64,000 nt of DNA, from assembly GCF_018141165.1 (NCBI RefSeq), contig NZ_CP058557.1, positions 372,001-436,000 on the forward strand. Reading direction: 5' to 3'. The notes under the pieces are model-generated. The model was not told the DNA's origin, ran no database searches, and saw only the letters and a program-made list of their open reading frames with translations. Position numbers and translations under genes: made by a program. Positions 45,801-53,681 of the stretch are shown piece by piece (the first letter of the stretch is position 1; every line of letters starts with the position of its first letter). Origin of the DNA: Alkaliphilus sp. B6464 (GTDB lineage: Bacteria; Bacillota; Clostridia; Peptostreptococcales; Natronincolaceae).

Positions 45801-46222
45801 ATAGTCAGCTCAATGGGAGTTATATCGTGCTGTTTCATTTCACATATAAGCTCACTTAATTTTTCAATAAATCCATCTTGCTTGGCAATGGATTTATAAA
45901 TAGAAAGATCCTTAGAAGATTCATCGGCAATCTTTCTTAAAATCATATTTTTACCTAGATCATTAATTAGCACCCTAGTAATTCCACCAACTTCGCTAAA
46001 TACATGATGGGCAAGTCTAGTAAAGCTCAATACCTCTGCCCTCATAATACCCTTTAGCTCCTGCTTGCCTATTAAGTCCCGTTCTGCTTGTAGGGTAAAC
46101 TGTTCTGGAACTAAAAGAAATAACTTATTATCCCCTTCTTCTTGTAATCTCTCTTTTATTTCCTCAAGAGCTAAGTAGCTTTTCCCTCTACCTGCCCTAC
46201 CAAATATGTATCTAATCGCCAT
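42824..46222 (-). CDS. addB: ATP-dependent helicase/nuclease subunit AddB
   Basis: It is the second subunit of AddAB; it recognises Chi-like sites and carries a nuclease. I start it at the ATG at 46222, preceded by GAGGTG, so it begins MAIRYIFGRAGRGKSYLA with the Walker A-like motif. The 1132 aa contain a C-terminal RecB nuclease (VKIIDYKSGSKDF, YYGFQIQLMVYLDAI) and the iron-sulfur cysteines CKYCTYISIC, which with one upstream Cys should hold a 4Fe-4S cluster. First gene of the repair operon. Confidence 0.96.
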   Translation of the reverse strand: MAIRYIFGRAGRGKSYLALEEIKERLQEEGDNKLFLLVPEQFTLQAERDLIGKQELKGIMRAEVLSFTRLAHHVFSEVGGITRVLINDLGKNMILRKIADESSKDLSIYKSIAKQDGFIEKLSELICEMKQHDITPIELTMELNEMEEDTILRRKLEDITLLYQRFNNYLKGRYVDNEDHVDLLIENIERVQFLEGAEIWIDGFQTFTPQIFRVIEKLAEKVKNITITFTMELNSKEKDKDLFQINQKTYLKIKAIAQKLRLEEEVINLDITERQVLPKVKEIEHIERELYSYPYKQYTDEIINLEVFAGSNLYSEMENVAAQIIHLVRNRGYRWKDIALVSGGLDQYSMILKRVFEEYNIPYFMDEKRSIMNNPMIELIFSSIEILARGYQYEDVFRFLKTGFSDLTKDEVEELENYVLQYGIKGRAYSEAFTKGDEEKLEKYNDLRERFISNFTKFEKKIYRKKKVGDITKALFEFMKNLNIEEKLDSWIEELREQKYFEYVNENTQIWNKIMEILDQLTEILAEESTTLKEYGRILEAGFSACEVGVIPSTVDQVLVGSIERSKSHDIKALFVVGVNDGILPSGKEDGGILLDHERESLEKKGLPIGTTLETSLLEEQFMIYSAFSKPTEYLWISYALADQEGRAMRPSILADRFKKLFKNLNIKSDVVNTLDRQLHLITTPVSTFKYMTENIRLKMDDKPMEDVWWDVYGWYTDNSKWEERRNLMVKGLFHQNQITYIGEKKARSLYDNPIKSSVSRLERFANCPFSHFVTYGLRPKERKEYELSNPDIGRLFHDSMEQFTKEMMAEQIQWKELTRKQSDYLVEKVIDEMVPEFEHGIMLSTHRYKYLVTRLKRISKRAIWTLTEHVKKGEFVPMGHEINFGLDGDIPPIVIELETGEKIYLEGRIDRVDILNDEEGNYVKIIDYKSGSKDFSLSDVYYGFQIQLMVYLDAILSSQSQKHKVEVHPGGIFYFKIDDPMIKTTEKAVEEVEKEINKKLKMRGLVLKDVNIIKKIDEEIGRSSDVIPAGLTKDGEISKTSSALPEEDFKALLKHVRGLIKEIGEEMLKGNVKIEPFKKGEDTSCKYCTYISICQFDNSFHENQYKNVKELKPDEVLEKIKKEGKADEKLD

Positions 46223-46303
46223 TATATTGCACCTCGTTTCAGTACTGTGTATTAACATAATTATATCATATGTAGAACAGATGTTTTAAATAGAAAATAA
46301 TCC

Positions 46304-46332
46304 CTAGAAACTAGTGTTTTAGTTTCTAAGGA
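46304..46332 (-). terminator. Hairpin between the dehydrogenase and addB genes
   Basis: TAGAAACT (46306-46313) and AGTTTCTA (46322-46329) pair, extended by CC/GG. On the minus strand T-rich sequence follows. It may end the alcohol dehydrogenase transcript. Confidence 0.5.
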
Positions 46333-46492
46333 TCGAATCTTACTGTAGATAATGCCATCATTTATTGTATTGTTAATAGCTTCTTCTATAAACTTCCAAA
46401 ATAGATACCTACTCAACTTCTTGTCTTTATATTAATGCATTTATAATCATTTCCATGTTCTTTTGCGATATAAAAAACCTCATATTTTTCTC

Positions 46493-47650
46493 TTAAATAT
46501 TTTTAGCTGTTGTGCCATAAAATGCTGCTTTATAGATTTCTTTTACATTTTCTGGAGAAGATTGTCTTGGGTTGGTTAATGTACATGGATCATTAAAGGC
46601 ATTTTGACTCATTCTATCTAATACCTCTAAGAATTTTTCTTCAGTGATTTCAACTTCTGTCACTTCTTTTAAAGTTAATGGAATACCTACTTTCAAGTTA
46701 AGAGCCTTCAACTCTTCTACGATATTTTTTATTCCAAGACTATTTTCAATTTTAGTAAATTTATCTGTGGATTTTCGATTATATTCTATAATATAAGGCA
46801 TTAATATTGCATTGGCTAGACCATGAGTGATCCCAAATTCTCCACCGATCTTATGAGCTAAGCTGTGTATAATCCCCAAGGAAGAATTGGTAAATGCCAT
46901 TCCTGCGATACAAGAAGCATTGTGCATATCTTCTCTTGCTTGGATATTATTTCCATCGATATAAGCGGTTGGAAGCTGTTTGAAAACCAGTTTGATGGCT
47001 TCTAATGCTAATGGGTCAGTATAGCTTGAAGCGTTAGTTGATACATATGCTTCTAAAGCATGTGCCATTACGTCCATTCCAGTATGAGCTGTAATGTGAG
47101 GAGGCATTTTTGCTGGTAGGTTTGGATCTAATAAAGCAATATCTGGAGTGATTTCGTAAGAAACCAGTGGATATTTAATATGATTTTGCGTATCTGTTAT
47201 TACAGAAAATGCAGTGATCTCTGAAGCTGTACCACTAGTAGAAGGAATAGCGATAAATTTTGCTTTTGTTCTTAGTTTAGGGAATTTTCCATTTACTAAA
47301 TCTTCAAATTTGGTTTCTGGATATTCGTAATAAATCCACATGATTTTGGCTGCATCTAAGGCTGAACCTCCGCCGATGGCAATGATCCAATCTGGGTTAA
47401 ATGCTGCCATCTCTTGACCACCACGAATGACTGTTTCTATAGATGGATTCGGTTCAACACCATCCACGATAGAGACTTCCATTCCTGCTTTTTCTAATTG
47501 TTTTTTAGCCTCATCTAAAAATCCAAACCTTTTCATAGAACTTCCACCCGTCACAAGGGTTGCTTTCCTTCCCTCTAAAGTAGATAAATATTCTAATGCT
47601 CCCTCTCCAAACACAATATCCCTTGGTACTCTAAACCATTTTAATGACAT
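46493..47650 (-). CDS. Iron-containing alcohol dehydrogenase
   Basis: It is a cytoplasmic NAD(P)H-dependent type III alcohol dehydrogenase, 385 aa. The N-terminal domain has the nucleotide-binding WIIAIGGGSALDAAK. The metal site is built from Asp193 and His197 in GMDVMAHALEAY, His262 in GIIHSLAHKIGG and His276 in GITHGLANA. It fits butanol/ethanol-type dehydrogenases used to regenerate NAD in fermentation, but the exact substrate is not readable. AGGAGGA precedes the ATG. Single gene. Confidence 0.93.
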   Translation of the reverse strand: MSLKWFRVPRDIVFGEGALEYLSTLEGRKATLVTGGSSMKRFGFLDEAKKQLEKAGMEVSIVDGVEPNPSIETVIRGGQEMAAFNPDWIIAIGGGSALDAAKIMWIYYEYPETKFEDLVNGKFPKLRTKAKFIAIPSTSGTASEITAFSVITDTQNHIKYPLVSYEITPDIALLDPNLPAKMPPHITAHTGMDVMAHALEAYVSTNASSYTDPLALEAIKLVFKQLPTAYIDGNNIQAREDMHNASCIAGMAFTNSSLGIIHSLAHKIGGEFGITHGLANAILMPYIIEYNRKSTDKFTKIENSLGIKNIVEELKALNLKVGIPLTLKEVTEVEITEEKFLEVLDRMSQNAFNDPCTLTNPRQSSPENVKEIYKAAFYGTTAKNI

Positions 47651-47980
47651 AATTTTTCATCCTCCTATTTTTTTAAAATTATTTTATAATCTTGCATCGA
47701 TGATTGATGAATTAGCAACAAAAACATTGGTTTTAATATCATATTTTTTACTCAACCATATCATTTAATTTTTCTTTATACACAATTTGATATATTATGC
47801 ACAATTTGATATGTTATATACCTTAAAATTATATTATAATAATACAATAACATATAGTTAAAAATATAACAACGTGTTATGTTATAAGTACCAGTTGTTA
47901 TTTTAAGTATAATGGGCTTAACACAAAATCGCCCCCTCAAAATAAATAAAGGAACGATTCGTTTAATGATTTATATACTT
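47651..47980. other. Gene-free leader with repeats upstream of the dehydrogenase
   Basis: This stretch holds a 19-bp tandem direct repeat, CACAATTTGATATATTATG at 47781-47799 and a near copy at 47800-47818. An ATAACA-ACG-TGTTAT inverted repeat lies at 47866-47880. Both could be operators of the dehydrogenase. No promoter hexamer pair stands out and no gene is seen. Confidence 0.45.
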
Positions 47981-48463
47981 TTAATTTAGATATTGACTAT
48001 TGCTTGTATCTCTAATAATTTTATCTATATATTCTCTTATAACTAATTTAATTGTAAAATACAATATTCCTAAAAAACAGCTAAGAAAAAATAACTTAAT
48101 AGACCCTTATCTTTTTTTCTTCAATGAAAAGTCCAATTAACATTGGTAATTCATAAATTCTATACTAAAGCAAATGTTATCTTCTACTATACTGTAAGTT
48201 ATTTCGGCCTTATTTTTAGATAGTAGCTCTTTACAAATAAATAGCCCCAGACCTGAACTTACCAGTTGTAAGTCTTCATAATTGTATTTGATAAAAGGCT
48301 CTAACAAATGGTTCTTTAACTTCTCTGGCATAGGTCTGCAATTATTACATACGGTTATTTTAAAAGGATTTTCATTGTATGATTTAATATATATGTTTTT
48401 ATCACTACTATATTTAATACCATTTTCTATAAGATTTTTAAAGGCGATTCTAATTTCTTCTTT
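47981..48463 (-). repeat. 483-bp direct repeat, copy A
   Basis: It matches 56711-57193 over 483 bases without gaps, with about 21 mismatches counted by eye (roughly 95-96 percent identity), on the same strand. It covers the last part of a histidine kinase gene and about 155 bases beyond its stop. It bounds the peptide-modification island on the left. Confidence 0.95.
48137..48463 (-). pseudogene. 3' fragment of a histidine kinase gene
   Basis: The fragment encodes only the end of the ATPase domain (IKNLIENGIKY region, KNHLLEPFIKYNYEDLQLVS, SGLGLFICKELLSKNKAEIT) and lacks everything before. It is the diverged copy of the end of the kinase at 56867-58300, with one visible residue change (YSIVEDN versus YSVVEDN) and several silent changes. 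It probably has no function; it is part of the flanking direct repeat. Confidence 0.9.
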
Positions 48464-48588
48464 TCGTTATAAAAAGCATAGTTAAAAAGGTGTGAAGGCG
48501 TATAAAAGGGGTAGCTAAAGATACCCAGTAGTACTTAAACTTAATTCTAAAGCTAATTATTAAATATAAATCTAATCCTTCGATTACT

Positions 48589-48745
48589 GTAATAAAATCC
48601 TTTAAATTATCTACTTCTTTGATAGAATATTTACAGGCCCTTGGTATATGTTACCATACCATCATGATTTCGTGATGATAATTAATGATAGGTTAACATA
48701 ATTGTTAGAGTTTTCTTATTAGTAAGTTTTACTAGCATAATAGGT
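48589..48745 (-). mobile_element. Left-end remnant of an IS982 element
   Basis: Read on the minus strand from 48745, the sequence AACCTATTATGCTAGTAAAA and the next 150 bases match the left end and first codons of the IS982 element at 55578, with many changes. Recognisable parts are CTAACAATTATGTTAA, CATCACGAAATCA and ATTCTATCAAAGAA. The element is truncated. The adjoining 48464-48588 is an open membrane-protein-like stretch (LIISFRIKFKYYWVSLATPF) without a start; it is unidentified. Confidence 0.75.
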
Positions 48746-48771
48746 TATAAATTATACAAATAATATTATGA

Positions 48772-49593
48772 TTAAACATAAGATATTGACAGTCCTATTA
48801 AGTCACAAAATCCATGTAGCAAAACACAAGCAGTTAAGGATTTACTCTTTAAATATAAGCTCCCATATAAAAATCCGCTTAAAGTTTGTATACTAACCAT
48901 AAGTAAGGACCACCATCCAAAATCTTTGTACAAATTTAAATGCATAAGTCCAAATAAAATAGATTGGATCATATTAACATATGTTATATTTAAATTTAAA
49001 CTATTTAAACCATGTATAAGAAACCCTCTGAATAATACCTCTTCACTCAGAGCAGGATGAATAAAAATGAACAGAACACTTTTTATTGCAATCTTAGATA
49101 AATATATATCTCTAAATAAAAAATATCTAGGAATAACTATTGATATTCCAATAATAATAGAAATAATAAATATAAATAAAAATAGATGAAAATTTAATTT
49201 CCAATTATAATTTTTAATTTTATCAGTTATTACAATAAAAATTATCATCAGCATTATCATGATGCCAGTAATAAGTTTTTCATTCACTAAATAATTTAGT
49301 GAATATAACATTATTACTGCAACCAATAGTAATAACCAAATGAAAGAAATAAATAGTTTTTTCCTACTAGGATTTATGTTGGTATTATCAACAGTAGGAC
49401 AATAAATTCTTATTATAAAAATACAAAATATTAAAGCAAATAGGTGTACTGTGCTTAATATGAAAAATTTGAAATCAAATGAAAAATGAACTGTCCCTTT
49501 TTGTATATATAAAAATGAAACTATTAAATCCGCACATGATAAAAAGATTATAAAAATTATTTCAGATAACGAAAATTTTGATTTTAAATTCAC
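48772..49593 (-). CDS. CPBP family intramembrane metalloprotease
   Basis: It has 273 aa with about seven to eight membrane helices. The CPBP (CAAX protease and bacteriocin-processing) motifs are SEEVLFRGF (about residues 182-190), a second motif around FGLMHLNLY, and HGFCDLIGL near the end. These supply the Glu and His zinc ligands. The start is GTG with AAGGGGGA. It is the last gene of the peptide cluster, 13 bases after the exporter. In such loci these proteases serve leader processing or self-immunity; which one applies cannot be told. Confidence 0.88.
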   Translation of the reverse strand: MNLKSKFSLSEIIFIIFLSCADLIVSFLYIQKGTVHFSFDFKFFILSTVHLFALIFCIFIIRIYCPTVDNTNINPSRKKLFISFIWLLLLVAVIMLYSLNYLVNEKLITGIMIMLMIIFIVITDKIKNYNWKLNFHLFLFIFIISIIIGISIVIPRYFLFRDIYLSKIAIKSVLFIFIHPALSEEVLFRGFLIHGLNSLNLNITYVNMIQSILFGLMHLNLYKDFGWWSLLMVSIQTLSGFLYGSLYLKSKSLTACVLLHGFCDLIGLSISYV

Positions 49594-49606
49594 TAAAAAT
49601 TCCCCC

Positions 49607-51271
49607 TTAGATATATGAACTAAGAATATTATTTTGTTTTTCTACATCAATATCTATGACCTTATCACAAATATTTATAATTCTTTTGTCATGGCTAATA
49701 AGAATAATGATTTTAGATTTTTTAAGATGTAAAATAATACTATTTAACACTGCTACACTTTCTTTATCTAGAGCTGAAGTTGGTTCATCTAAAATAATAA
49801 CACTTGAATTTTTATATAATGTTCTGGCTATAACAATCCGTTGCTTTTGACCTCCAGAAATGCTCATGTTTTTCTCATCTATTAAGGTTTCTAGACCATT
49901 CTCAAGATTTTTTACAAAATCATCTATTTTACATATTTTACATATTTTATCTAATTTAATATTATCTAAGGGTTGATCTAAAATAATATTATTTATTATT
50001 TTATCTCTAAACAGTATTGGTTCCTGATCTACAATAGAAATATGCTTATGTAAACTTTTTCTATTAAGTTTTTCTATTGGAATTTTGTTAAATAGTATAG
50101 TTCCTTCTTGACTATAGTAATTACCAACTATTAAATTCTTAAGTGTTGATTTACCAGAACCATTTTTGCCAATTATGCAATAGACATTACCTTTTTTAAA
50201 ACTGCAATTAAAGTTGTCAAATATCTTTACATGCTGATTAGAATCGTAGCTGAATGTAACATTAGATACATCTATTTTTTCTATATCATTTATGCGGCCT
50301 ATTCCGTTAATTTCTCTTGGAATTTCAAATAATTCTTTTATTCTTTCAAGTGAAACTAAAGATATATTAAAAGAACTAATAATTGTTAATATTGTAATTA
50401 GTGGCTCTGTTACATACATTAAAAATGTATTCAAAGCAACAAAATCTCCAAGTGTAATACTGCCAATTATTACTTTGTTTCCGCCTATATATATTAGAAC
50501 TAATAACCCTAATGATCCAAATAAATTATTTAAAATAGTATATTTAGAGTTTAAGAATAGATGTTGTTTAAATGTGCTAAAATATTTTCTGAATTTTTTT
50601 AACAACTGTATTCGTTCTTTAGTTTCCCATGAGTTTGAACGTATAATATTTATCAGATATAAACTTTGTTGTATACCTGAATTAAAATGAGCTGTACATT
50701 CTTGTAAATCTTTAAATATACACTTTATTTTAGGAGTAAAGTATTTATAGTTTAAGTAATTAATTATCACTATTATTATGTAGATAAGGCCAATTGTCCT
50801 ATCTATAGAAAAGGTCATAAATAAACCTAAAATAAGTTTTATTGTAGAAGATATAAGAGACAGGAAACTATCTATTAATATTTGTTTTATTATTGAAGTA
50901 TCATTAATAATTCTATTAGATACATATGATGCAGAATTATTCTTATGGTAATTAAGGGATATATTTTGTAAATGTTTAAATAAATCCATTCTAATATTGA
51001 AAATAGTCATTTCTGAGTACTTACTTGTCATTATATTTGAAAAAAATGAAGATAGGTGATTTAAAAGTAAAACAGAACTTAATATAAGGGAATATTTTTT
51101 CAATATGATAATATTTCGGTTTATTAAAGCTTTATCAATGATATCTCTTATTAATATAGGTGTTATCAAGCTAGTTACTGTAGAAAATAAAAATAATACA
51201 GTTATGATTCCAATCTGCATTTTATTTTTTATAATGTATTTATTGTAAAATTTAATAAAATAGCTTTTCAT
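49607..51271 (-). CDS. ABC exporter, fused permease and ATPase (peptide cluster)
   Basis: The 554-aa half-transporter has a six-helix domain (residues 1-300), Walker A GKNGSGKST, signature SISGGQKQRIVIARTLY, Walker B VIILDEPTSALD and H-loop ISHDKRI. There is no N-terminal C39 peptidase, so leader removal must be done by another enzyme, perhaps the CPBP protease next to it. It lies between the radical SAM maturase and the protease and most likely exports the modified Cys-rich peptides. It has GAGGT upstream of the ATG. Confidence 0.9.
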   Translation of the reverse strand: MKSYFIKFYNKYIIKNKMQIGIITVLFLFSTVTSLITPILIRDIIDKALINRNIIILKKYSLILSSVLLLNHLSSFFSNIMTSKYSEMTIFNIRMDLFKHLQNISLNYHKNNSASYVSNRIINDTSIIKQILIDSFLSLISSTIKLILGLFMTFSIDRTIGLIYIIIVIINYLNYKYFTPKIKCIFKDLQECTAHFNSGIQQSLYLINIIRSNSWETKERIQLLKKFRKYFSTFKQHLFLNSKYTILNNLFGSLGLLVLIYIGGNKVIIGSITLGDFVALNTFLMYVTEPLITILTIISSFNISLVSLERIKELFEIPREINGIGRINDIEKIDVSNVTFSYDSNQHVKIFDNFNCSFKKGNVYCIIGKNGSGKSTLKNLIVGNYYSQEGTILFNKIPIEKLNRKSLHKHISIVDQEPILFRDKIINNIILDQPLDNIKLDKICKICKIDDFVKNLENGLETLIDEKNMSISGGQKQRIVIARTLYKNSSVIILDEPTSALDKESVAVLNSIILHLKKSKIIILISHDKRIINICDKVIDIDVEKQNNILSSYI

Positions 51272-51320
51272 TATAATACCTCATTTTCAATAATATGCTA
51301 TTAATGTATTAAGCGTATAT

Positions 51321-51345
51321 AACAGGTGCATTTTATGCACCTGTT
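51321..51345 (-). terminator. Hairpin between maturase and exporter genes
   Basis: AACAGGTGCAT and ATGCACCTGTT form a perfect 11-bp stem with a three-base loop, directly after the maturase stop. With no long T run it is probably a partial terminator or processing site. Confidence 0.65.
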
Positions 51346-51350
51346 GTATA

Positions 51351-52649
51351 TCAAGCTGATACTTCGGCTTCTTTTTTCTCTTTATGTTTAGCATAAAATA
51401 TATTAAATATTGCATCTTTCATGTACTTTCTATAATCACATTGATTATCTATATTTCTAATTCTATAATAAGGACATCCACCGCTACATATAGGTAATGA
51501 TTCACATTCATAACATTCATCTGGAATCTCATGGCTTAACCACTTAGCATTTTCGCTGTTTAATTGAGCACCTGTTTTAATATTACCAACCATATACTGT
51601 TCCAAACCAATTTCATTCCAGCATTTAAATAAATCACCTTTTGGATCTATAACATATGCATTAGGAGTTATTGCTCCACAACTTATGATACTTTGTGACG
51701 GATATGAGTATAGTGGAAAATCATAACCTTTTTCCCACGCTATGGTGAGTATTTCACTATTAAATGCAGCAAAATCAACTTGTGATAAGCATAGATTTTC
51801 TACATGAGAACAGGCTTCTGTATCAGGTCTAATTGGAGCAAAGTATATACTAACCCTATTTTTAAGATTATTTTTTTCGAAGTAATCCAATAATTCATAT
51901 GCGTCATTTATATTGTTTTTTTGTATATTCACTCTTAAATGTATTTCTATGTCCTCTGCAACCAAATCTACATTTTTTATTATAGTATCAAAACTTCCTA
52001 CACCTTGATCCTTTAGTCTTCTGCTTTTATCATGTGTATATTTATTTCCATCTAGAGTAACTTGACAATACTCAAGATTTTTATGTTTATTTAATTTATG
52101 AACATTTTCTTTTGTTAAGAGTACACCATTTGTAACTATAGCTTGTCTATACTCAACTTCCTTTGATGCGCATAATTCATATATTTTATCATTCAACATA
52201 GAAATTTTATCAATTTCTAACAATGGTTCTCCTCCATACCAAGTTACATTAAGTAGTTTTAAATTAAGTTCATCTATTAAACCTTTGATATAATCCAATA
52301 GATTAGATATAATTTCCTCGTCCATAGAAATATCTTTCTTCTCTTCAAAACAATAGTAACAGTTCATATTACAATTTAATGTTGGAGCAATCGTAAGAGA
52401 AATTGAGTGTCTACCATATCGTGATAAGTTATGTAAAGCCTTAAAATATTGAATTTCATCTAAATCATCTTCAATTAAATATTTTCCATGTATTAAATCC
52501 TCTTTTAGTTTATCATCATAAAAGTTGTTATTAAGATATTGTTCATATGATTTTTCATCAATTAATGCTAAAGCCCCTGAGTAGGAGTTAAATATTAGTT
52601 TTTTGTCATCCTTAGCGTTAACAATTATATTAAATTTTGATTTTTTCAT
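51351..52649 (-). CDS. Radical SAM/SPASM peptide maturase (CcpM-like)
   Basis: It is an enzyme of 432 aa that modifies ribosomally made peptides. The radical SAM cluster cysteines are C93, C97 and C100 in TLNCNMNCYYCFEE. The SPASM domain (about residues 325-410) has its auxiliary-cluster cysteines in SCGAITPN, LFKCWNE, ECYECESLPICSGGCPYY and QCDYRKYMKD. The first 80 residues look like a peptide-recognition region. It stands just downstream of four short Cys-rich precursor genes. From memory this fits the maturases partnered with Clo7bot-type Cys-rich peptides. The likely chemistry is thioether (Cys sulfur to carbon) crosslinking. Confidence 0.9.
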   Translation of the reverse strand: MKKSKFNIIVNAKDDKKLIFNSYSGALALIDEKSYEQYLNNNFYDDKLKEDLIHGKYLIEDDLDEIQYFKALHNLSRYGRHSISLTIAPTLNCNMNCYYCFEEKKDISMDEEIISNLLDYIKGLIDELNLKLLNVTWYGGEPLLEIDKISMLNDKIYELCASKEVEYRQAIVTNGVLLTKENVHKLNKHKNLEYCQVTLDGNKYTHDKSRRLKDQGVGSFDTIIKNVDLVAEDIEIHLRVNIQKNNINDAYELLDYFEKNNLKNRVSIYFAPIRPDTEACSHVENLCLSQVDFAAFNSEILTIAWEKGYDFPLYSYPSQSIISCGAITPNAYVIDPKGDLFKCWNEIGLEQYMVGNIKTGAQLNSENAKWLSHEIPDECYECESLPICSGGCPYYRIRNIDNQCDYRKYMKDAIFNIFYAKHKEKKEAEVSA

Positions 52650-52761
52650 TAAGTTATCCTCCTTTACATTTCATCTTAAAATGATTGTATATAATTAAAA
52701 TCTTATTCAATATGCATTATTTATGATGGAAAGAGTTAGTTAAAACAAATACAAAATAACC

Positions 52762-52803
52762 ATTAAATAACAAAAGGCTTGTTAAAGCCTTTTGTTATTT
52801 AAT
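52762..52803 (-). terminator. Terminator/attenuator between precursor P1 and the maturase gene
   Basis: ATTAAATAACAAAAGGCTT (52762-52780) and AAGCCTTTTGTTATTTAAT (52785-52803) form a perfect 19-bp stem with a four-base loop. On the minus strand it is only 12 bases after the P1 stop and about 110 bases before the maturase start, so it should keep precursor mRNA abundant and enzyme mRNA scarce. Confidence 0.85.
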
Positions 52804-52814
52804 GCTTAGTGATT

Positions 52815-52961
52815 TTAGAAATGAACATAACATGTCTTTGATGCTGCTTTACAACTGCATGTGTAAGATGAGCTATTACATGAACATACATTTGTTTTAC
52901 CACAATAACCACAGCTACCTCCACCATCATCAACTTGCATTGGTTTTACAATAAATTCCAT
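52815..52961 (-). CDS. Cys-rich RiPP precursor peptide P1, 48 aa (intact)
   Basis: GGGGGAT precedes the ATG. The leader MEFIVKPMQVDDGGG is followed by a core with seven cysteines (17, 20, 26, 28, 35, 37, 44): SCGYCGKTNVCSC and SSSYTCSCKAASKTC. The spaced C-x-C and C-x2-C pairs are typical substrates of radical SAM/SPASM thioether-forming enzymes. The leader is shared with P2-P4. It is nearest to the maturase and separated from it by a strong hairpin. It is the best candidate for the main product. It resembles the Clo7bot family as I remember it (M-[EK]-[FY]-I-V-K-P start). Confidence 0.85.
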   Translation of the reverse strand: MEFIVKPMQVDDGGGSCGYCGKTNVCSCNSSSYTCSCKAASKTCYVHF

Positions 52962-53132
52962 ATTCTGTATCCCCCTTTCATATGTATTTTATGAATATTT
53001 ATATTTGAAAATAAAGAATATTCATAATGTAAATAAATAATATCATATAACTTACATTATTGCAATAAAGATTTACATTAATTAGCAAATGTTTTTTAAA
53101 ATCATATTATAAATCTATTATCAATATAGATA

Positions 53133-53248
53133 TTAATTATTAAACCAGTACATAGTGACCACGCACTTACAAGAAGGTATATGGTTTGACAATAACCACA
53201 GCTTCCACCACCATCATTAAATGAATTAGATTTTACAATAAACTCCAT
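53133..53248 (-). pseudogene. Cys-rich RiPP precursor P2 (frameshifted)
   Basis: It starts MEFIVKSNSFNDGGGSCGYC, as the other precursors, after GGGAGAG. Past Cys20 the frame runs into an unrelated hydrophobic tail to a TGA at 53102. Adding or removing a base there restores NHIPSCKCVVTMYWFNN and a TAA at 53133, which looks like a real core. The gene therefore carries a one-base indel just after Cys20. Confidence 0.75.
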
Positions 53249-53331
53249 AATATCTCTCCCGCTTTCTTGTATGTATTTTAAATAATTTTACTAGCAAGAA
53301 AATATAATGTAAGTGCGGTTCAATATTATAT

Positions 53332-53441
53332 TTATTTAGTATGAACCATACAAAAATTCCCTGGACATGGATTAAATGTTAAACAATAACCACAACTTCA
53401 ACCCCATCATCAAATGAATTAGGTTCTATAATAAATTCAAT
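53332..53441 (-). pseudogene. Cys-rich RiPP precursor P3 (start lost and frameshifted)
   Basis: Aligned with P2 and P4, the start codon is ATT instead of ATG and one base is missing in the Gly stretch. The parts read IEFIIEPNSFDDG and, in the shifted frame, SCGYCLTFNPCPGNFCMVHT to a TAA at 53332. The 110-base length confirms a single-base deletion. Confidence 0.75.
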
Positions 53442-53528
53442 AATTTATATCTTCTTTCTGCATATATTTTTTAATAATCCTATTAGCAATAAAATTATTA
53501 GCAATATAAATACACTACGATATTATAC

Positions 53529-53636
53529 TTATTTAAAATAAAGAAACATGCAACCGTGGCCTGGGTCGTTGTCTAAACAATAGCTACAGCTACCACCGTC
53601 ATCATCAAATGAGTTGGGTTTTATAATAAACTCCAT
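53529..53636 (-). CDS. Cys-rich RiPP precursor peptide P4, 35 aa (intact)
   Basis: A strong GGAAGGGGAGG precedes the ATG. The leader MEFIIKPNSFDDDGG is followed by SCSYCLDNDPGHGCMFLYFK, with three cysteines (17, 20, 29). It is the first gene of the precursor array on the minus strand and stands behind a 25-bp palindrome. The core is much shorter than in P1, so the maturase would have to accept very different cores behind one leader. Confidence 0.8.
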   Translation of the reverse strand: MEFIIKPNSFDDDGGSCSYCLDNDPGHGCMFLYFK

Positions 53637-53656
53637 ATTACCTCCCCTTCCTTTTC

Positions 53657-53681
53657 TGAATATATTTTCAAAATATATTCA
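53657..53681. promoter_or_regulatory. 25-bp perfect palindrome upstream of the precursor array
   Basis: TGAATATATTTT-C-AAAATATATTCA has 12-bp perfect arms, 21 bases upstream of the P4 start. It could be the operator of the HTH-TPR regulator or a 5' leader hairpin. Weaker versions stand before P1. Confidence 0.6.

Noticed and set aside
47866-47880. ATAACA-ACG-TGTTAT as a Rex redox-repressor site before the alcohol dehydrogenase
   Set aside because: It does not match the TTGTTAA-N4-TTAACAA pattern well enough and lies far (about 215 bases) from the start codon.
52815-53636. Regularly spaced short repeats at the precursor array could suggest a CRISPR
   Set aside because: The repeats are gene-length coding units with ribosome sites and shared leaders, not short identical repeats with unique spacers.
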